Shown: positions 11,483 through 23,427 of the stretch, piece after piece
Numbering within the stretch: position 1 is the first letter of the stretch
How the letters are laid out: the number at the start of each line of letters is the position of its first letter
Assembly: GCA_037447655.1 (NCBI GenBank)
Contig: JBBHKE010000838.1
Coordinates: forward strand, 135,122 to 197,121
Direction: 5' to 3'
DNA length: 62,000 nt
From: Zygnema cylindricum
Taxonomy: Eukaryota > Streptophyta > Zygnematophyceae > Zygnematales > Zygnemataceae
Position numbers and translations under genes: made by a program
Notes under the pieces: model-generated
Told to the model about the DNA's origin: nothing
Database searches by the model: none
Seen by the model: only the letters and a program-made list of their open reading frames with translations

Positions 11483-11758
11483 GATGAAAAATTGAAGGTG
11501 GTTGAGGTCAAATTCAGACAGGTATTATGCGCATAGGACTTATATGAAAACTTTTGTGACGTTCTGTGACACTCTTGCGAAAGCAATCCACGTCAGCAAA
11601 AAAAAGCCGAAATCGTGTGACGTACGACGTGACGTGACACACGAGCTTCATGTCGTAAAGTGGTTCGTTTCTGCAAAAACGGCCCACGATTGCATAGAAG
11701 CAATCCACGTCAGCAGCAAGTGTTCACATTACCAGGAAAAGTGCTGAAGATTGCAGAG
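11483..11758. other. Short gene-free stretch
   Basis: Contains two copies of GCAATCCACGTCAGCA (about 11583 and 11699) but no gene or transposon end I can define. It is the target region of the following element. Confidence 0.4.
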
Positions 11759-12333
11759 CATAGTTCAAAAGTAGGTGAAAGTAGGCCCATACAATATTCC
11801 TATTGTATGGAAAACATACAATGTGGCCTTAAAACCCATATTGTATTGGTCGCGAAAAAAAAGAAAAAAAATAGTAACAGGGTTGAGTTGCACATCGATC
11901 GATAGAGAATTAAACGTCATGTCTAAATTTAAAAAAACATTCGGACAAAAAAACAAATTCTGTGAGTTTTGATGTATTTTTTATTTAAACCCTCAGATTT
12001 GGACGATCGGACGGTCGCAGATCAAAGTAGCGATCTAAGAAGATCACATGAAAAGCCCATAACACAACCCATCCTACGCTGTGTCACTTCGCTGAAAATT
12101 TCGTCCAGCGTCGTGCGCTTACTATGATCATACGTCAGATTCGTACGTTCGTACAAAAGTGTGCACAAACGCAGCGTTGTGCGCTTACTATGATCATACG
12201 TCAGATTCGTACGTTCGTACAAAAGTGTGCACAAACGCACACACATACAGTATGCCTACCTTGCGCGAGTTTTGTGCCAAGTTTTGTGCGCCTACCAAAG
12301 GCCTACCATAAAAACGCCTACTTTTGAACTATG
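11759..12333. mobile_element. hAT-like MITE, 575 bp, 8-bp duplication
   Basis: The ends CATAGTTCAAAAGTAGG are perfectly inverted at the right end. Flanking 8-mers are TTGCAGAG (11751-11758) and TTGCAAAG (12334-12341), seven of eight identical. Eight-bp duplications with short inverted ends are typical of hAT elements. Another copy at 54877-55334 has a perfect 8-bp duplication. Internally a 66-bp segment is duplicated in tandem (about 12106-12237), absent from the other copy. Open frames here are non-conserved. Confidence 0.75.
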
Positions 12334-12438
12334 TTGCAAAGCGTTTCCATGTCATCATAGATTGTCCACGAGATCAGATTTTCTACGTCAGCAATTTTGT
12401 CCACGTCATCAGAAATTGCTCCCATCAGCAACAATTAA

Positions 12439-13120
12439 GGGTGGACTTCCATTAGCGAAAAAGTGAGGTTTTTTACTGACGGCCCTACCGTTTCGTACAG
12501 CTCCGTATATAATTTGTTTTTTTTTAAGGAAAACAACATTACACAAAAATGTCCAAGGTTGTAGACGTAAATTAGGACCGAAGGATTCTACTACACTTTT
12601 TATCCGAGACGCCACGTCACCAACCCTACAGTTTGTTAAGACCGTGCACAGGGAGGACTGTTCTCGAATACAGAACGTGTAAAAATAGGCCACATGGAAA
12701 AGTTCAAAAAAAATCCATTTAAATAAAAAAAGAAGTTCCATTTTAGTGTTTTACCCACCCCAAATCAACTCTAGATCTAGATTCTATAATGTACGGACCA
12801 ATCGTACTACCGTACGATTGTAATCAACGGCTTGCAGTGCACTAAAGAATCACTCGCCGCAGTGAGTAATGAATTTGTAAAATACTAAAATACTAAAAAT
12901 AGTAAAATACTAAAATAGCATAATAGTATGTCGCACGCGTGAATTCATTACCGTGCCACGTAGGCATACAATGCGACGAATTGTACCATGACGTACGTAT
13001 TCAACACGACGCGGTGAACCGCGCGCGGCTATTTGGGAACACTTTTCAAAATGGCGTTTAAGCGTACGGTTGTGCACAGCGCTTACGTGCACCCAAGATT
13101 ATTCTATGCGGCGCTAGGTG
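12439..13120. mobile_element. Left-end fragment of a Harbinger-like element
   Basis: GGGTGGACTTCCATTAGCG follows a TAA (12436-12438) and is continued by AAAAAGTGAGGTTTTTTACTG, the conserved left subterminal block of the family. I could not find a matching right end, so the extent to about 13120 is uncertain. A GTAC-rich stretch and short TACTAAAA repeats (about 12880-12920) follow. Confidence 0.4.
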
Positions 13121-15734
13121 TATCAATGGTGTGTTCCTATCCAAGAATTTAACTTGTTTGGTAAATGCGGGAAAGGCCCATTTCTATATACTTCATATAA
13201 TCCCAATAATGAAAATTGCTCTCTCTTTGCGTCCCCCCCCCCCAAATCGACTCCTGAATTCTCCTCTTCATAATTTCTCCCCAAACCGGTCTCCCATATT
13301 ATTTTCTCAGTTTGAATCCTCCTTTCCAGATGAAAAAAAAAAATAGCGGGATGTAACATATGAAACTTTCTTTCGTGAATGATTTCTAGAGCTCCAATAG
13401 TAAGATACGAAGAAGGAAAATTGAAAAGAAATGGTTCATTTTCCCATGTCCCTCCTTTCTCTTCTTTCCCTCCAATCCCCCCATTCTATTTTTTTCCTTC
13501 AACCGCTCCTCTTCCCATACCCTTCGTTCACCCTCCATCTCATACATATTCCCAACCCTTTTCGCGTTCTTTTCCTCCCTCCTATTTGACCAACCATGGT
13601 GGTCACCATACATGTTCCCCTTCTAAATATTTTAGCAAAAACCACTAAAATCCCATAAGCACAAATCGACCCCCACTAGTTTTACAACATCCTCGGTGTC
13701 AAACAAATATTTTATGGCTAGGCTGGTTATGGTCATGCCACGAAGGGTTGTTGTCAGTACGAAGTACTTGGAAGTGATTCTTCAAGTGTCATTACTTTAC
13801 TATCTTTGACAACACATTTATCATGGCTCCACGAGCGAGGCTCGAGCTTTTGTCCAGGTTTCCGTATCTTACGAGCTTATAGCCAATACGCCCACATCTC
13901 CAAAGCCATGCGGACTTCGTTGTAAGATGCCCTCCCTTATCCCTTTATCTCATATTTACTCATATGCAATAGTTGTCTATTTATGCAATAATTTCTTCAA
14001 GTTGTTTTTGTGGGTCCTTGTCGCTCTCTTAACAATATGGCTCAATCCAAAAGGTCTCTTCATAAGAAATTGGGAGGCCTTCCACGTTTAGCTAAGGAAG
14101 GACCGAATTCTAAGTGTTTTCTTTATAATAGCTTCTTTTGATGTCCTATTTTCCTTCCATGTTTAGCTACGGAAGGATTGAATTCTATGTGTTTTCTTTA
14201 TACCATGCCATCCACTACCTTCTTTTGATGTCCTATTTTTTTATCGACGCATCGTTTATTTGGGTCGTGTTGTTGAGGTACATAGGGCAGTCAACCGTTT
14301 ATCTCTGCTTTAGATCTTATGCAGCAGTCAAGATCCTTCGGGCCTTTTATCCATTAACTTTCTTTCACTTCTTTGTCCAATCGTTCAACCTCTAAAGACT
14401 CCCAAACTTGATCCAAACGCTTTCATTAATAGACTAAACACATCTTTCCAAGGAGTGACCCTCTAATCCATTTACGAGTTGTTTATCAGTGTTTTGAGTC
14501 TTTTCCGCATTGCACATCTTTCCAAGGAGTGACCCTCTAATCCATTTACGAGTTGTTTATCAGTGTTTTGAGTCTTTTCCGCATTGCTTTTAACGAGTAT
14601 TCGCGAACTTGTGATCAACTTTCTTTCGAGAGAAGCATCCTTTAGAACCCTCCCCAGCGTCGCCACCTCACCTACTTCTAATCACCATTTATCTGTGGTT
14701 CAGTATCGTGTCCATTCATTGAACTAGGATCTACTACCGCGGTATTGTATCGTGAAATTGCTCCATATCTCCCTCAAGGTACTTAATGGAGCTCGCTGTG
14801 ATTCTTAGGATAGATTTCGGTGGCTTTTATCCATGTTTCGGATTCATTGAGTAGTCTTTGCCAGGGTGCACTACAGTTAGTTTTGTGCTGATTGGTTTTT
14901 CATTTTCCATTTTAGTTTGCTTCTTCCCATGTTTGGTTTTTAAGTTTCACTTTGGTTTGGTTTTGTTACCATTTACTCAGACAGTTTAGCATCCCACTTT
15001 CTCATCTTTCCAGAATGCATACAACAATCCGATGTACCATTCAAACCAAATACTTCATTTTCAAACGGTACCAATGAGCGCTAAAAGCTTACACAACCAA
15101 CAACCGAAATAGCCGATTTTCTCTAGTTTCCTTTGTTTGACCCCTTATGGGACCAGGTAGTAGTGTGTATGATCATGCAAATAAATTTGAAAATCCATGG
15201 TCAATTCAAGCACCAATAGGTAAAAATGGGAGCTGGTTTAAATAGCGACAATTCATCCTTAGCACAGACGCCAGTTCAGACGATTTTAGAAACACTGATT
15301 CCATGCCATCCGTGCATTCTAAAAAAACAAAAACGGAAAAAAAACAAAACAAAATCACCAACAACATTCGAGAAATGAGAGTGCGAGCGAACTACCATAC
15401 TTTGCAGGTGAATCAATTCACCACCAACGTAGTTGAAGCTATAGCTAGATGAGATGCCCTTTTCCTTCTTCCCACAAACAATAAAATTTTTTATCTTCCC
15501 TACCGCGTAATAATAGCGTGAACCTCAGCAGATATTAAAGCCGGTGACCATCTAAAAAAAACAACTTTGACAGATAAAATATACTCGGTCCACCATTTAC
15601 GGCTCTCTAGAAAAATACCGGCTGGCAATTAGCCATTACTTTGTCATAAGAACGAACTGTTATTAGGAGTTCCCACTCCTAATTTTGCAGTGCACATATT
15701 TTGCAGTCCTAGTGACAAAGCTAGAACTTAACTC
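13121..15734. other. Long gene-free stretch with two tandem duplications
   Basis: No conserved protein is recognisable. A segment of about 79 bp containing TTAGCTA(A/C)GGAAGGA is duplicated with divergence at about 14075-14235. A 74-bp segment is duplicated almost exactly at about 14439-14586. The low level of decay suggests the second duplication is recent. A decayed retroelement cannot be excluded. Confidence 0.4.
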
Positions 15735-16005
15735 GCTCTTAAGACAAACAGAGTCGAGATAACGAGTCAAAATACCTACTGGGCCGTGGTTGTACTCACT
15801 TGTTTTCAAGACAAAGAGCGAGTCAAAGTAGGAGTCAAAATACCAACAGGGTATGAGTCAAAATACCAACTGGGCCATGGTCGTACTCACTAGCTATCAA
15901 GACAAAGTCAAAATAAGAGTCGAAATACTGACTGGGACGTGGTCATACTCACTTGCTATCAAGACAAACGGTGAGTCGAAATAAGAGTCAAAATAACGAC
16001 TAGAT
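15735..16005. repeat. Degenerate minisatellite next to the CstF64 stop codon
   Basis: A unit of roughly 80-90 bp built on GAGTCAAAATACCAACTGGG, CGTGGTCGTACTCACTTGCT and ATCAAGACAAA repeats about three times. It begins 29 bp beyond the CstF64 stop codon (gene on the minus strand), so it probably lies in the 3' untranslated region or at the cleavage region of that gene. No canonical AATAAA is visible on the minus strand here. Confidence 0.6.
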
Positions 16006-16033
16006 ACATTGCCTGGTAACCGTGGTCGTATAA

Positions 16034-19000
16034 CTATCTTAGAGCCTGTTGAAGTTGGAGAACTTGAGCTCGTTGTTCCGGGGGCAAAGAATTGATTTGG
16101 TCCGGTGTCAACTGCATCACCTGTTGCAGTAACTGTTTCTGCTGCTCCAAATCCATGGATCCCTGAAAGTTCACACGAAGTTCATGGAGAGAAAGGTTAA
16201 TTTAGACACAGGAAGAGAGGGAAAGCTAGGAATAGAGGGAAAAGTGAGAAAGGTTGAATAAGACACAGGAAGAGAGGGAATGCTAGGAACAGGGGGAAAA
16301 GTGAGAAAGGTTAAATAAGATTCAGGAAGAGAAAGGAAGCTAGAAATAGAGGAAAAGTGAGAAAGTTTAAATTAGACACAAAAAGAGAGGGAAAAGTTAG
16401 TGATAGGAATAGGAAGAGGGTTGGTTACAAAAACAAAGGAAACGTTAGGATAGCACGGGATAGAGGGAAAGATTGATTACAGGAATAAACGGTCAGGTTA
16501 GACAGAGTAATAGAGGGAAAGGTAAACTACAGAAGGTTAGCCATAGGATTAGTAATATCGATACCATTGCACGTTTGTTACCCTTGCAATATCCATGTGA
16601 TTCAGAACTATTTAAAAGTTCACATCTATATGATTCCAAACTTGTAAACCTTGTTATTCTATGTGGTTCCAGATATGTTAAACATTATCTAAACACAGTT
16701 CTAGTGATACGATATTTTCACAGAAAAGATATCCAACAGTAAAACAGCGTGATATTATCAAAACAGATCTCAAACATCTCCATTATGACGATGATCGTCG
16801 ACAATTTATTGAACGCCGGAATATGTCTAGCAAAGAGTTTACAAGCCCATCCATTACCAACGCTTCTCAGCTAACCCATACATTGCATATCCACAAATAT
16901 GACCAAGTGTCATCCAACGAGTAATAGGGTAATTGTGCGTACACGATTACAGGTGATACTGACAAGCAATCACCGTAATCGTGCAGAAAATTATACCTTT
17001 TTTTCAAAGCCGTACAATAACTTTATTTCTGCGTCAGTAACGCCAGTTACAGCGTACGCATAATTCCCCTACAAACATGCTGATATTTGTGGATAAAAGA
17101 CAAATGAACAAAGTGATACAATGCATCTGAGGAAAGCTACACTAAAAGCCTCAAGACTTTCCAGTTATTTCTGTACCTGTCATTGTTTTGATGTACAATA
17201 ATAATACATTGGAATTCGTACTAAAACATAATATTCATGTAACATTTATCAACATAGAGTATAGAGTATCTCAATTTATAAGAAAGCCTGCTTTATTCAC
17301 TTCTGTATAGATATCGTGGTATGCTTATAGAGGTGAAATTCAACAGGATAAATATCATCTGTGTATGCAAAAATCGTATTCTTAGAAATAAAGCAGTCAG
17401 TAGAGTACGCTAAATCAACACTGCGAGCAGAAAACTAAGTTTGTGTTATTTAAAAACTTATAATTTTGATTCGCCATACGAGTAAGACATGACGTTGATT
17501 GGGACCTTCAAAATCCAGGTTTTAGCGGCTTGCGTCAGCTTCTCATAAACCTAAACAAAAAATGCCTGCTGTGGACACTTCCTGAATTTTGCTCCACGCT
17601 CGAAGACAAAAACAGGGCGTCGGAAGACGGGGAGACTAGCAAAACTACGCATACTCAAGTAAACTCTAAAACTGACTACAAATAACCAAAAAGAGTAAGA
17701 AAATATATGTTTAAAGTTTCCACGTGATGAAAATGTTTTTGGTAGAAAGGAAATGATAAAATGCAAACAAAAAGAAAAACAACGCAAACAAACAAAATCA
17801 CGGAAAGAAACGAGCAACGTCATTCAAACAAACACTCGAATCTTACTTGCTGTTGTTGTGATAGCTGTGGTTGTTGTGTCTGCGGTTGCTGCTGAGGTTG
17901 AGGTTGAGGTTGAGGTTGAGGTTGAGGTTGACCATACATATGTTGCATTACTTGACCACCTTGTAACAAATTACCTCCCAAAGGTTGCCCACCGGGATAC
18001 GGTCTTCCATCACCCGGACTCGCAAAACCCCCAGTAGTTCCCATTTGAGCAACTGGTGGTGCTCCGGCCATTTGTACCCCTTGCATGGGAATTGGTGAGG
18101 GACCCACTATTGAGGGCTGTCCAGCTTGTTGAATTGAAGGCTGACCCACTTGCATCAAATTTCCTTGCAACATTTGAGTTTGTCCCCCCTGCCCTCCCTG
18201 TCCAGGCTGTTGACCAGGCTGGACAGGAGCCATTCCTGGTCTAATATGCATGGGAAGAGGAGGAGCCCCCATAATAGATGTGAGGGTAGGCATCGCTATG
18301 CCCATGGGAGCCCCCATCATAGCGCCGCTTGTGGGCATTAAGGATCCGGGAGGCATGTTCATAACCTGCTGACCCTGCAACACACATGAATAAGAAATGT
18401 GAAAAAACTAAAAAAATTAACTGTCAAAGAAACTTAAAAATGGGTGAAAGGCATAGTGATAAAGGTGCAGAATGTGAAAGATGCAAAAGGTGATTTGAGA
18501 TTGAATTTTACTGAGTAATCGACGAAGAATGATAAAACAGCAACTACAAGCACGGGGGAAAAGGAAGGTCGACAAACTACACTGTGCAAATCAAGCTGTT
18601 TCACTTCAGCAATCTCCTCTGCATCATCTACAGCCACGGATACATATTATTCTGTAAGAAATATAGAGTTTGAACTGCGACAGACATATATATATTTTTT
18701 GTGCCTGTCAATGGCTGTATGGTTTCAAGGATGTCATCAACCCCTATAGTTGGCTTATGAGAGTTAACTCCCACGAAATGCCATGACCAAGTTTCTGACG
18801 AGGAATCCTTTCTAGAAAAATGAGGTTTCAGAGGTCAGACGGACAAAAAAACTTTCAGATGTTTTGCCACAAAACCGATCATTACCTTGGCAAACTGTAC
18901 AAGTCAAATAATGGCCGAAATCAGTTGAAAACTCTTTACTGTGGAAAGGCTTATTCTCTGCAGTCTATTTTACAGCATTGTACTTTAAGTGTGATAAACT

Positions 19001-20812
19001 TGTGTTCGAGACAATCGTAGACAAATAAGAATTCAGAAATGAAAACCATTTTTTTTGTTTTGCTTTTTTTATTTCTCAAGCATAACACAACAGTACAAGA
19101 GAAACAAACAGAACGTGCCATGTTACTCCAAAGCACAATAACATTTTCTGTGACAAAGATGTTGATGATGCCAGACAATGTATGTTTCTAGAATGTGTCA
19201 ACCAACCCTCTACTACCAATCGAGGTTTCATTCATTCAGCGCCTCCTAAAACATTTTGCTCATGACACTAAAAGTATGGCAGCGTATACCCTACCTGAAA
19301 CTGATGGCCCATTGGAGTTGCCTGACCAGGCTGTCCATACTGCACAGGCCCCGTCTGTTGCATAGCAACCTGAAACCATCAGAAACATTTTAGTTTAGTA
19401 AGTCAGTTCTCCAAAAACAAGACCATTAATTTTGCAAGAAACAGCAGATTAATAGAGGTTAAAACTTCAGTCAGTCAGCTAAGAAATAATCAGTATGATG
19501 ACTGGTTTAGAGTTAATAATTCAATTTCCAGTCTAAATGGCATGGGCAATTGCTAACTGCTAAAAGAATTAGCATCAATAATGCTGTTTTGAGTTCGGGT
19601 AAATAACGATTCTCTGTGTACTAACAGCCCAATTTCAAAGCTAAACCAAAAAACCTATGAACTTACTTTGATCTCCACGAGATACTATGCGTTCCCTACA
19701 AATAACACTCTTCTGTAAGAACCAAATTGCAGAGAGTCACTTCTACATTAGTTCCCACACTTCAAGGCAGCCTATCACTCATAGATGAGCCATAGTTAGG
19801 AGTTGAATGGCAGAAAGAAGTTGAAATTAACCCTGTGAACAATGCTCACCTTTTCGATGACACAAGAAGTACAAGTCATACAGAAGATGTAGGTGCATGT
19901 AGATGTATTAGAGTAAAACATCTACTTAAATACTCAGCTTCTAGTGAGTACTGTACCTGATATCTAGGCTGTGTCAATAAGGGCTGAGGCTGGCCTTGAG
20001 GAAGAGGAGGGGGGGCAATTGGAGTTGCTTGCTGTTGAACTGGTTGACCGACAACTGGAGATAAAGACTGTTGATTAGGTTGCATTCCTGTCTGCTGTTG
20101 CGAAGGCTGTAATGGTAGAGGCTGTTGCTGGAGCAACTGGGATCCCATTTGCTGACCCATTTGTTGACCCATTTGAAGTTGGGTAGGTGGGGGTGTTGAA
20201 CCGGGACGAGGTGGTGGAGGACGAAGGAGGGGTTGCATAGGAATTTGATGTTGCTGAGGTTGCATCTGTAATGAGGAAGACGGTTGCTGAGGAGCCAGTT
20301 GAGGCGGCATCGAGGAACCCATAGCTTGTTGAAGCATAGGCTGTTGCTGCTGTACCATCTGTGCATATTCAACAGGATAAAGAGAAAAAAACAAATGATT
20401 GGAAAACTGGAAAATGAACATATGGTACACAAAGTATGCAAAAGTACATACAGTACGTACTTTATGGTACATACTTTTTAGTAACATAAACTGGCACCAA
20501 AACCGTTTGTTTTTCTGGGGGACTGTTTTGATGTAGGAAATTTCCGAACTGTTTGATTGAATTTTGAACTTTTCCAAAAAAATGCGTTTTGAACTATCTG
20601 AGAACTGATTATTTGAAGTTCAAAACCGTGTTGTAGCGAGTAGAAGTGCCGAGAAAAAAACTACATTGAAATCCCTGTACTGTTAAAAAAAAAGGCATAA
20701 CTTCTAACAGCCTAAGCAATGTTATACCTGAGCAGTTGGCTGAAACTGGGATTGCTGGATGGGAAGTGGTAAAGCTGACTGTGACTGCTGGGGAGGTTGC
20801 TGTTGTTGCTGC

Positions 20813-20847
<35 letters not shown>

Positions 20848-23348
20848 TTGTTGCTGCTGCTGCTGTTGTTGTTGTTGTTGTTGCTGTTGCTGTTGCTGTT
20901 GCTGTTGCAATTGTTGTTGCTGTTGTTGCTGTTGTTGCTGTTGCTGTTGTTGCTGTTGTTGCTGTTGTTGAGTTATCTGCTGTTGTAATTGCTGTTGTTG
21001 TATCTGTTGAATTTGCTGTGGCTGTAACTGCTGTTGCTGCTGTTGTGCCTGAGTTAACAGTCACAGCGTTTTTAAGGGGTTTTTGATTCAGAAAAATCTT
21101 GTTGCGGCTTTTCTTGTCATAATAACCAACTCTGGAATACATCTTTTTCTTTTCACATTCTGTTTGGGCAAACGTAACTCCTCTATCTCCTGTAGCCCTG
21201 ACAAAATTAAAGGTGTCTACAATGTACGATGCAAAATACTGCTGATCATTATGTATTGTCCAGACACTGTTTTAAATCTATTAGTTGCGCACGAAGAGAA
21301 CTTCAGACAACATTGAGCTTTGACCATAAAAACAAGGAACACTTCAGCTACAGTGAATGCAAGTGATGCTAAATCGAAGACATTTACAAAGTCGACCTTC
21401 TGGTAAGTCTCAAGATTTGCACATGGACACAATAATCAATATCAATCAACTATTATATTGAGATAACAACAATAATAAAGAGATTCATAATTTGAAAGAC
21501 ATGTCGATGTCATGGATGAAGGTGTCACCACGCCCATGTAGTCTAGCTTGTCAGACGACGTTGCCTGTGGTTAACACTAACATTTTTACTTTCTACAGGT
21601 GGAGGTACATTTTGGTAAGGTACATATTACATGTACCAAATATTCAAGCACCAAAATAATCCGTGCTGACAATAATCAATGGCAAAATGAATGATAGTTT
21701 TTTTTCAGTGATCTGTTCATAAATACCGATATTGTGATTGACAAACCTTGACAAGATAAGCCTCATTGCACTCTGCATTGTAGACAGCCTAGAACACACT
21801 AGTTTTTCATACTTTATTGCAATCAGCAGAATATTTAATATGACCACATTAACCATGACGCCTGAATTGAGAGGACAGCAATCATCCACATTGGCATAGA
21901 CAATCTAGGATTGGCGATCCTATTTCTTCGTCCTTGCTGTTAGCGGGTCTAGACTACTTATGGTGCGTGGTGTAGTAAATACAGGGGTGTTCGATCGTAT
22001 TACAGAAGCTTGCCCTGTGATATATTGATCGTACACTCCAATAATCTATTGTCAGTCAAGAAGCTTGATGCAAACACTTACTACGTATATGCTCAAAAAC
22101 AGTTCATCGACAGACTTTGCATTTACCGACTTAGTAATTAGAAACTCGAACACAAGCTTAATTAAGGAGACGTACCGAAGTTATCGGTTTCACCATTCCC
22201 AGCATCACCTGTGCCTGAATCCCAGCAGTAGAAAGGCATAGTAACAAAGAAACGATTAGCCGACAATTCATAATAACAATCCACTACATGACATTGACAT
22301 ACTCATATACACACAAAGCAAAAGTGACAAAGAAACAATAAGCTGGCAATTCATAATACCAGTCTACAACATGACATTGACATACTCATACACTCATACA
22401 TACAAAAACAGTAACTGTGTTGCTGATTTAGACTTGGGTCAGCTTGCCCAAGGATCAATACAAAGAGGTCATCTAAACATGGAATCGAACAGCATGCAAT
22501 AATACCTGAAAAAGGGCCTTAGCAAGCTGTGGATTTGCCACCAAAATAGAACGAGCTTGAGCGTGGTTTGTCTGAATGAGAACCTGAAAAAAAAAAACCT
22601 AAAATGTAAGCCGCAGTTGCACAATCGTTGCTAAAGAAGGATGCAACCTGACTATACCTGCAATGCTCCTAATCACTACAACAAGAAGAAACACGACATA
22701 AAGGGCCAAGGCCATCAATCACTCCTCCCTATCTTCTTTTTATTTTCCTGCTCTCATACTACAGCTGGACAAAGAACACTGCAAGCAATATTAAAAAAAC
22801 AACTGAGACTTCAACAAAGACAGTGGCCAGAACCCTACTTGGCATTAATAAGACTTTACAAACCAGGAAAAAGGAAAAGTCAGAAAATTTATGGGCAGGG
22901 GTACAATCAATATTTGTTGAAAATACTCAAAGACCTTGTGGGAAGCATCACCCACTTCCATTACTCAACTAGATCGAAAAGCAGAAGCCCCGAATTAAGG
23001 CCACATGCTAACAAAAACTAATGCTTGACATTGCCGTGTCCATGCACATTAGGCTCTATACACAACCATGAACAGATTGCACGTTTCTAGTCACCCGAAC
23101 CATTCCAAAAGCACAATAAACAAAACTCCCTTGTGGACGGCAACTGGAGACATGTACCTTCATCTGAGCCAACAAATCATAAAGCTGCTGCTTTGACATT
23201 CCTGCAAGCTGATTGGTCAGTGGATCCACTGCTGTCTGAGGAGATGCTGGAGAACCTCCTGCTACTTGAGTAGTGCCAGTGTGCCCATTCATTTGTGAAG
23301 AGCTTAGAGACACTGCATTAGGTTGCTGTGGCTGCTGCTGCTGCTGCT

Positions 23349-23427
<79 letters not shown>

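Noticed and set aside
14472-14666. Minus-strand 64-codon frame with ordinary-looking composition
   Set aside because: It spans the 74-bp tandem duplication and matches no family I know; not enough to call a gene.
18434-18637. Possible extra CstF64 exon encoding an acidic start ([12 protein letters not shown])
   Set aside because: It lies inside intron 10; the flanking exons join in phase without it and it resembles no CstF64 segment.
20736-21142. Poly-Cys, poly-Leu, poly-Val/Ala and Ala/Thr proteins around 20.7-21.1 kb
   Set aside because: These are other-frame shadows of the CstF64 polyglutamine exon, whose correct frame joins the flanking exons.
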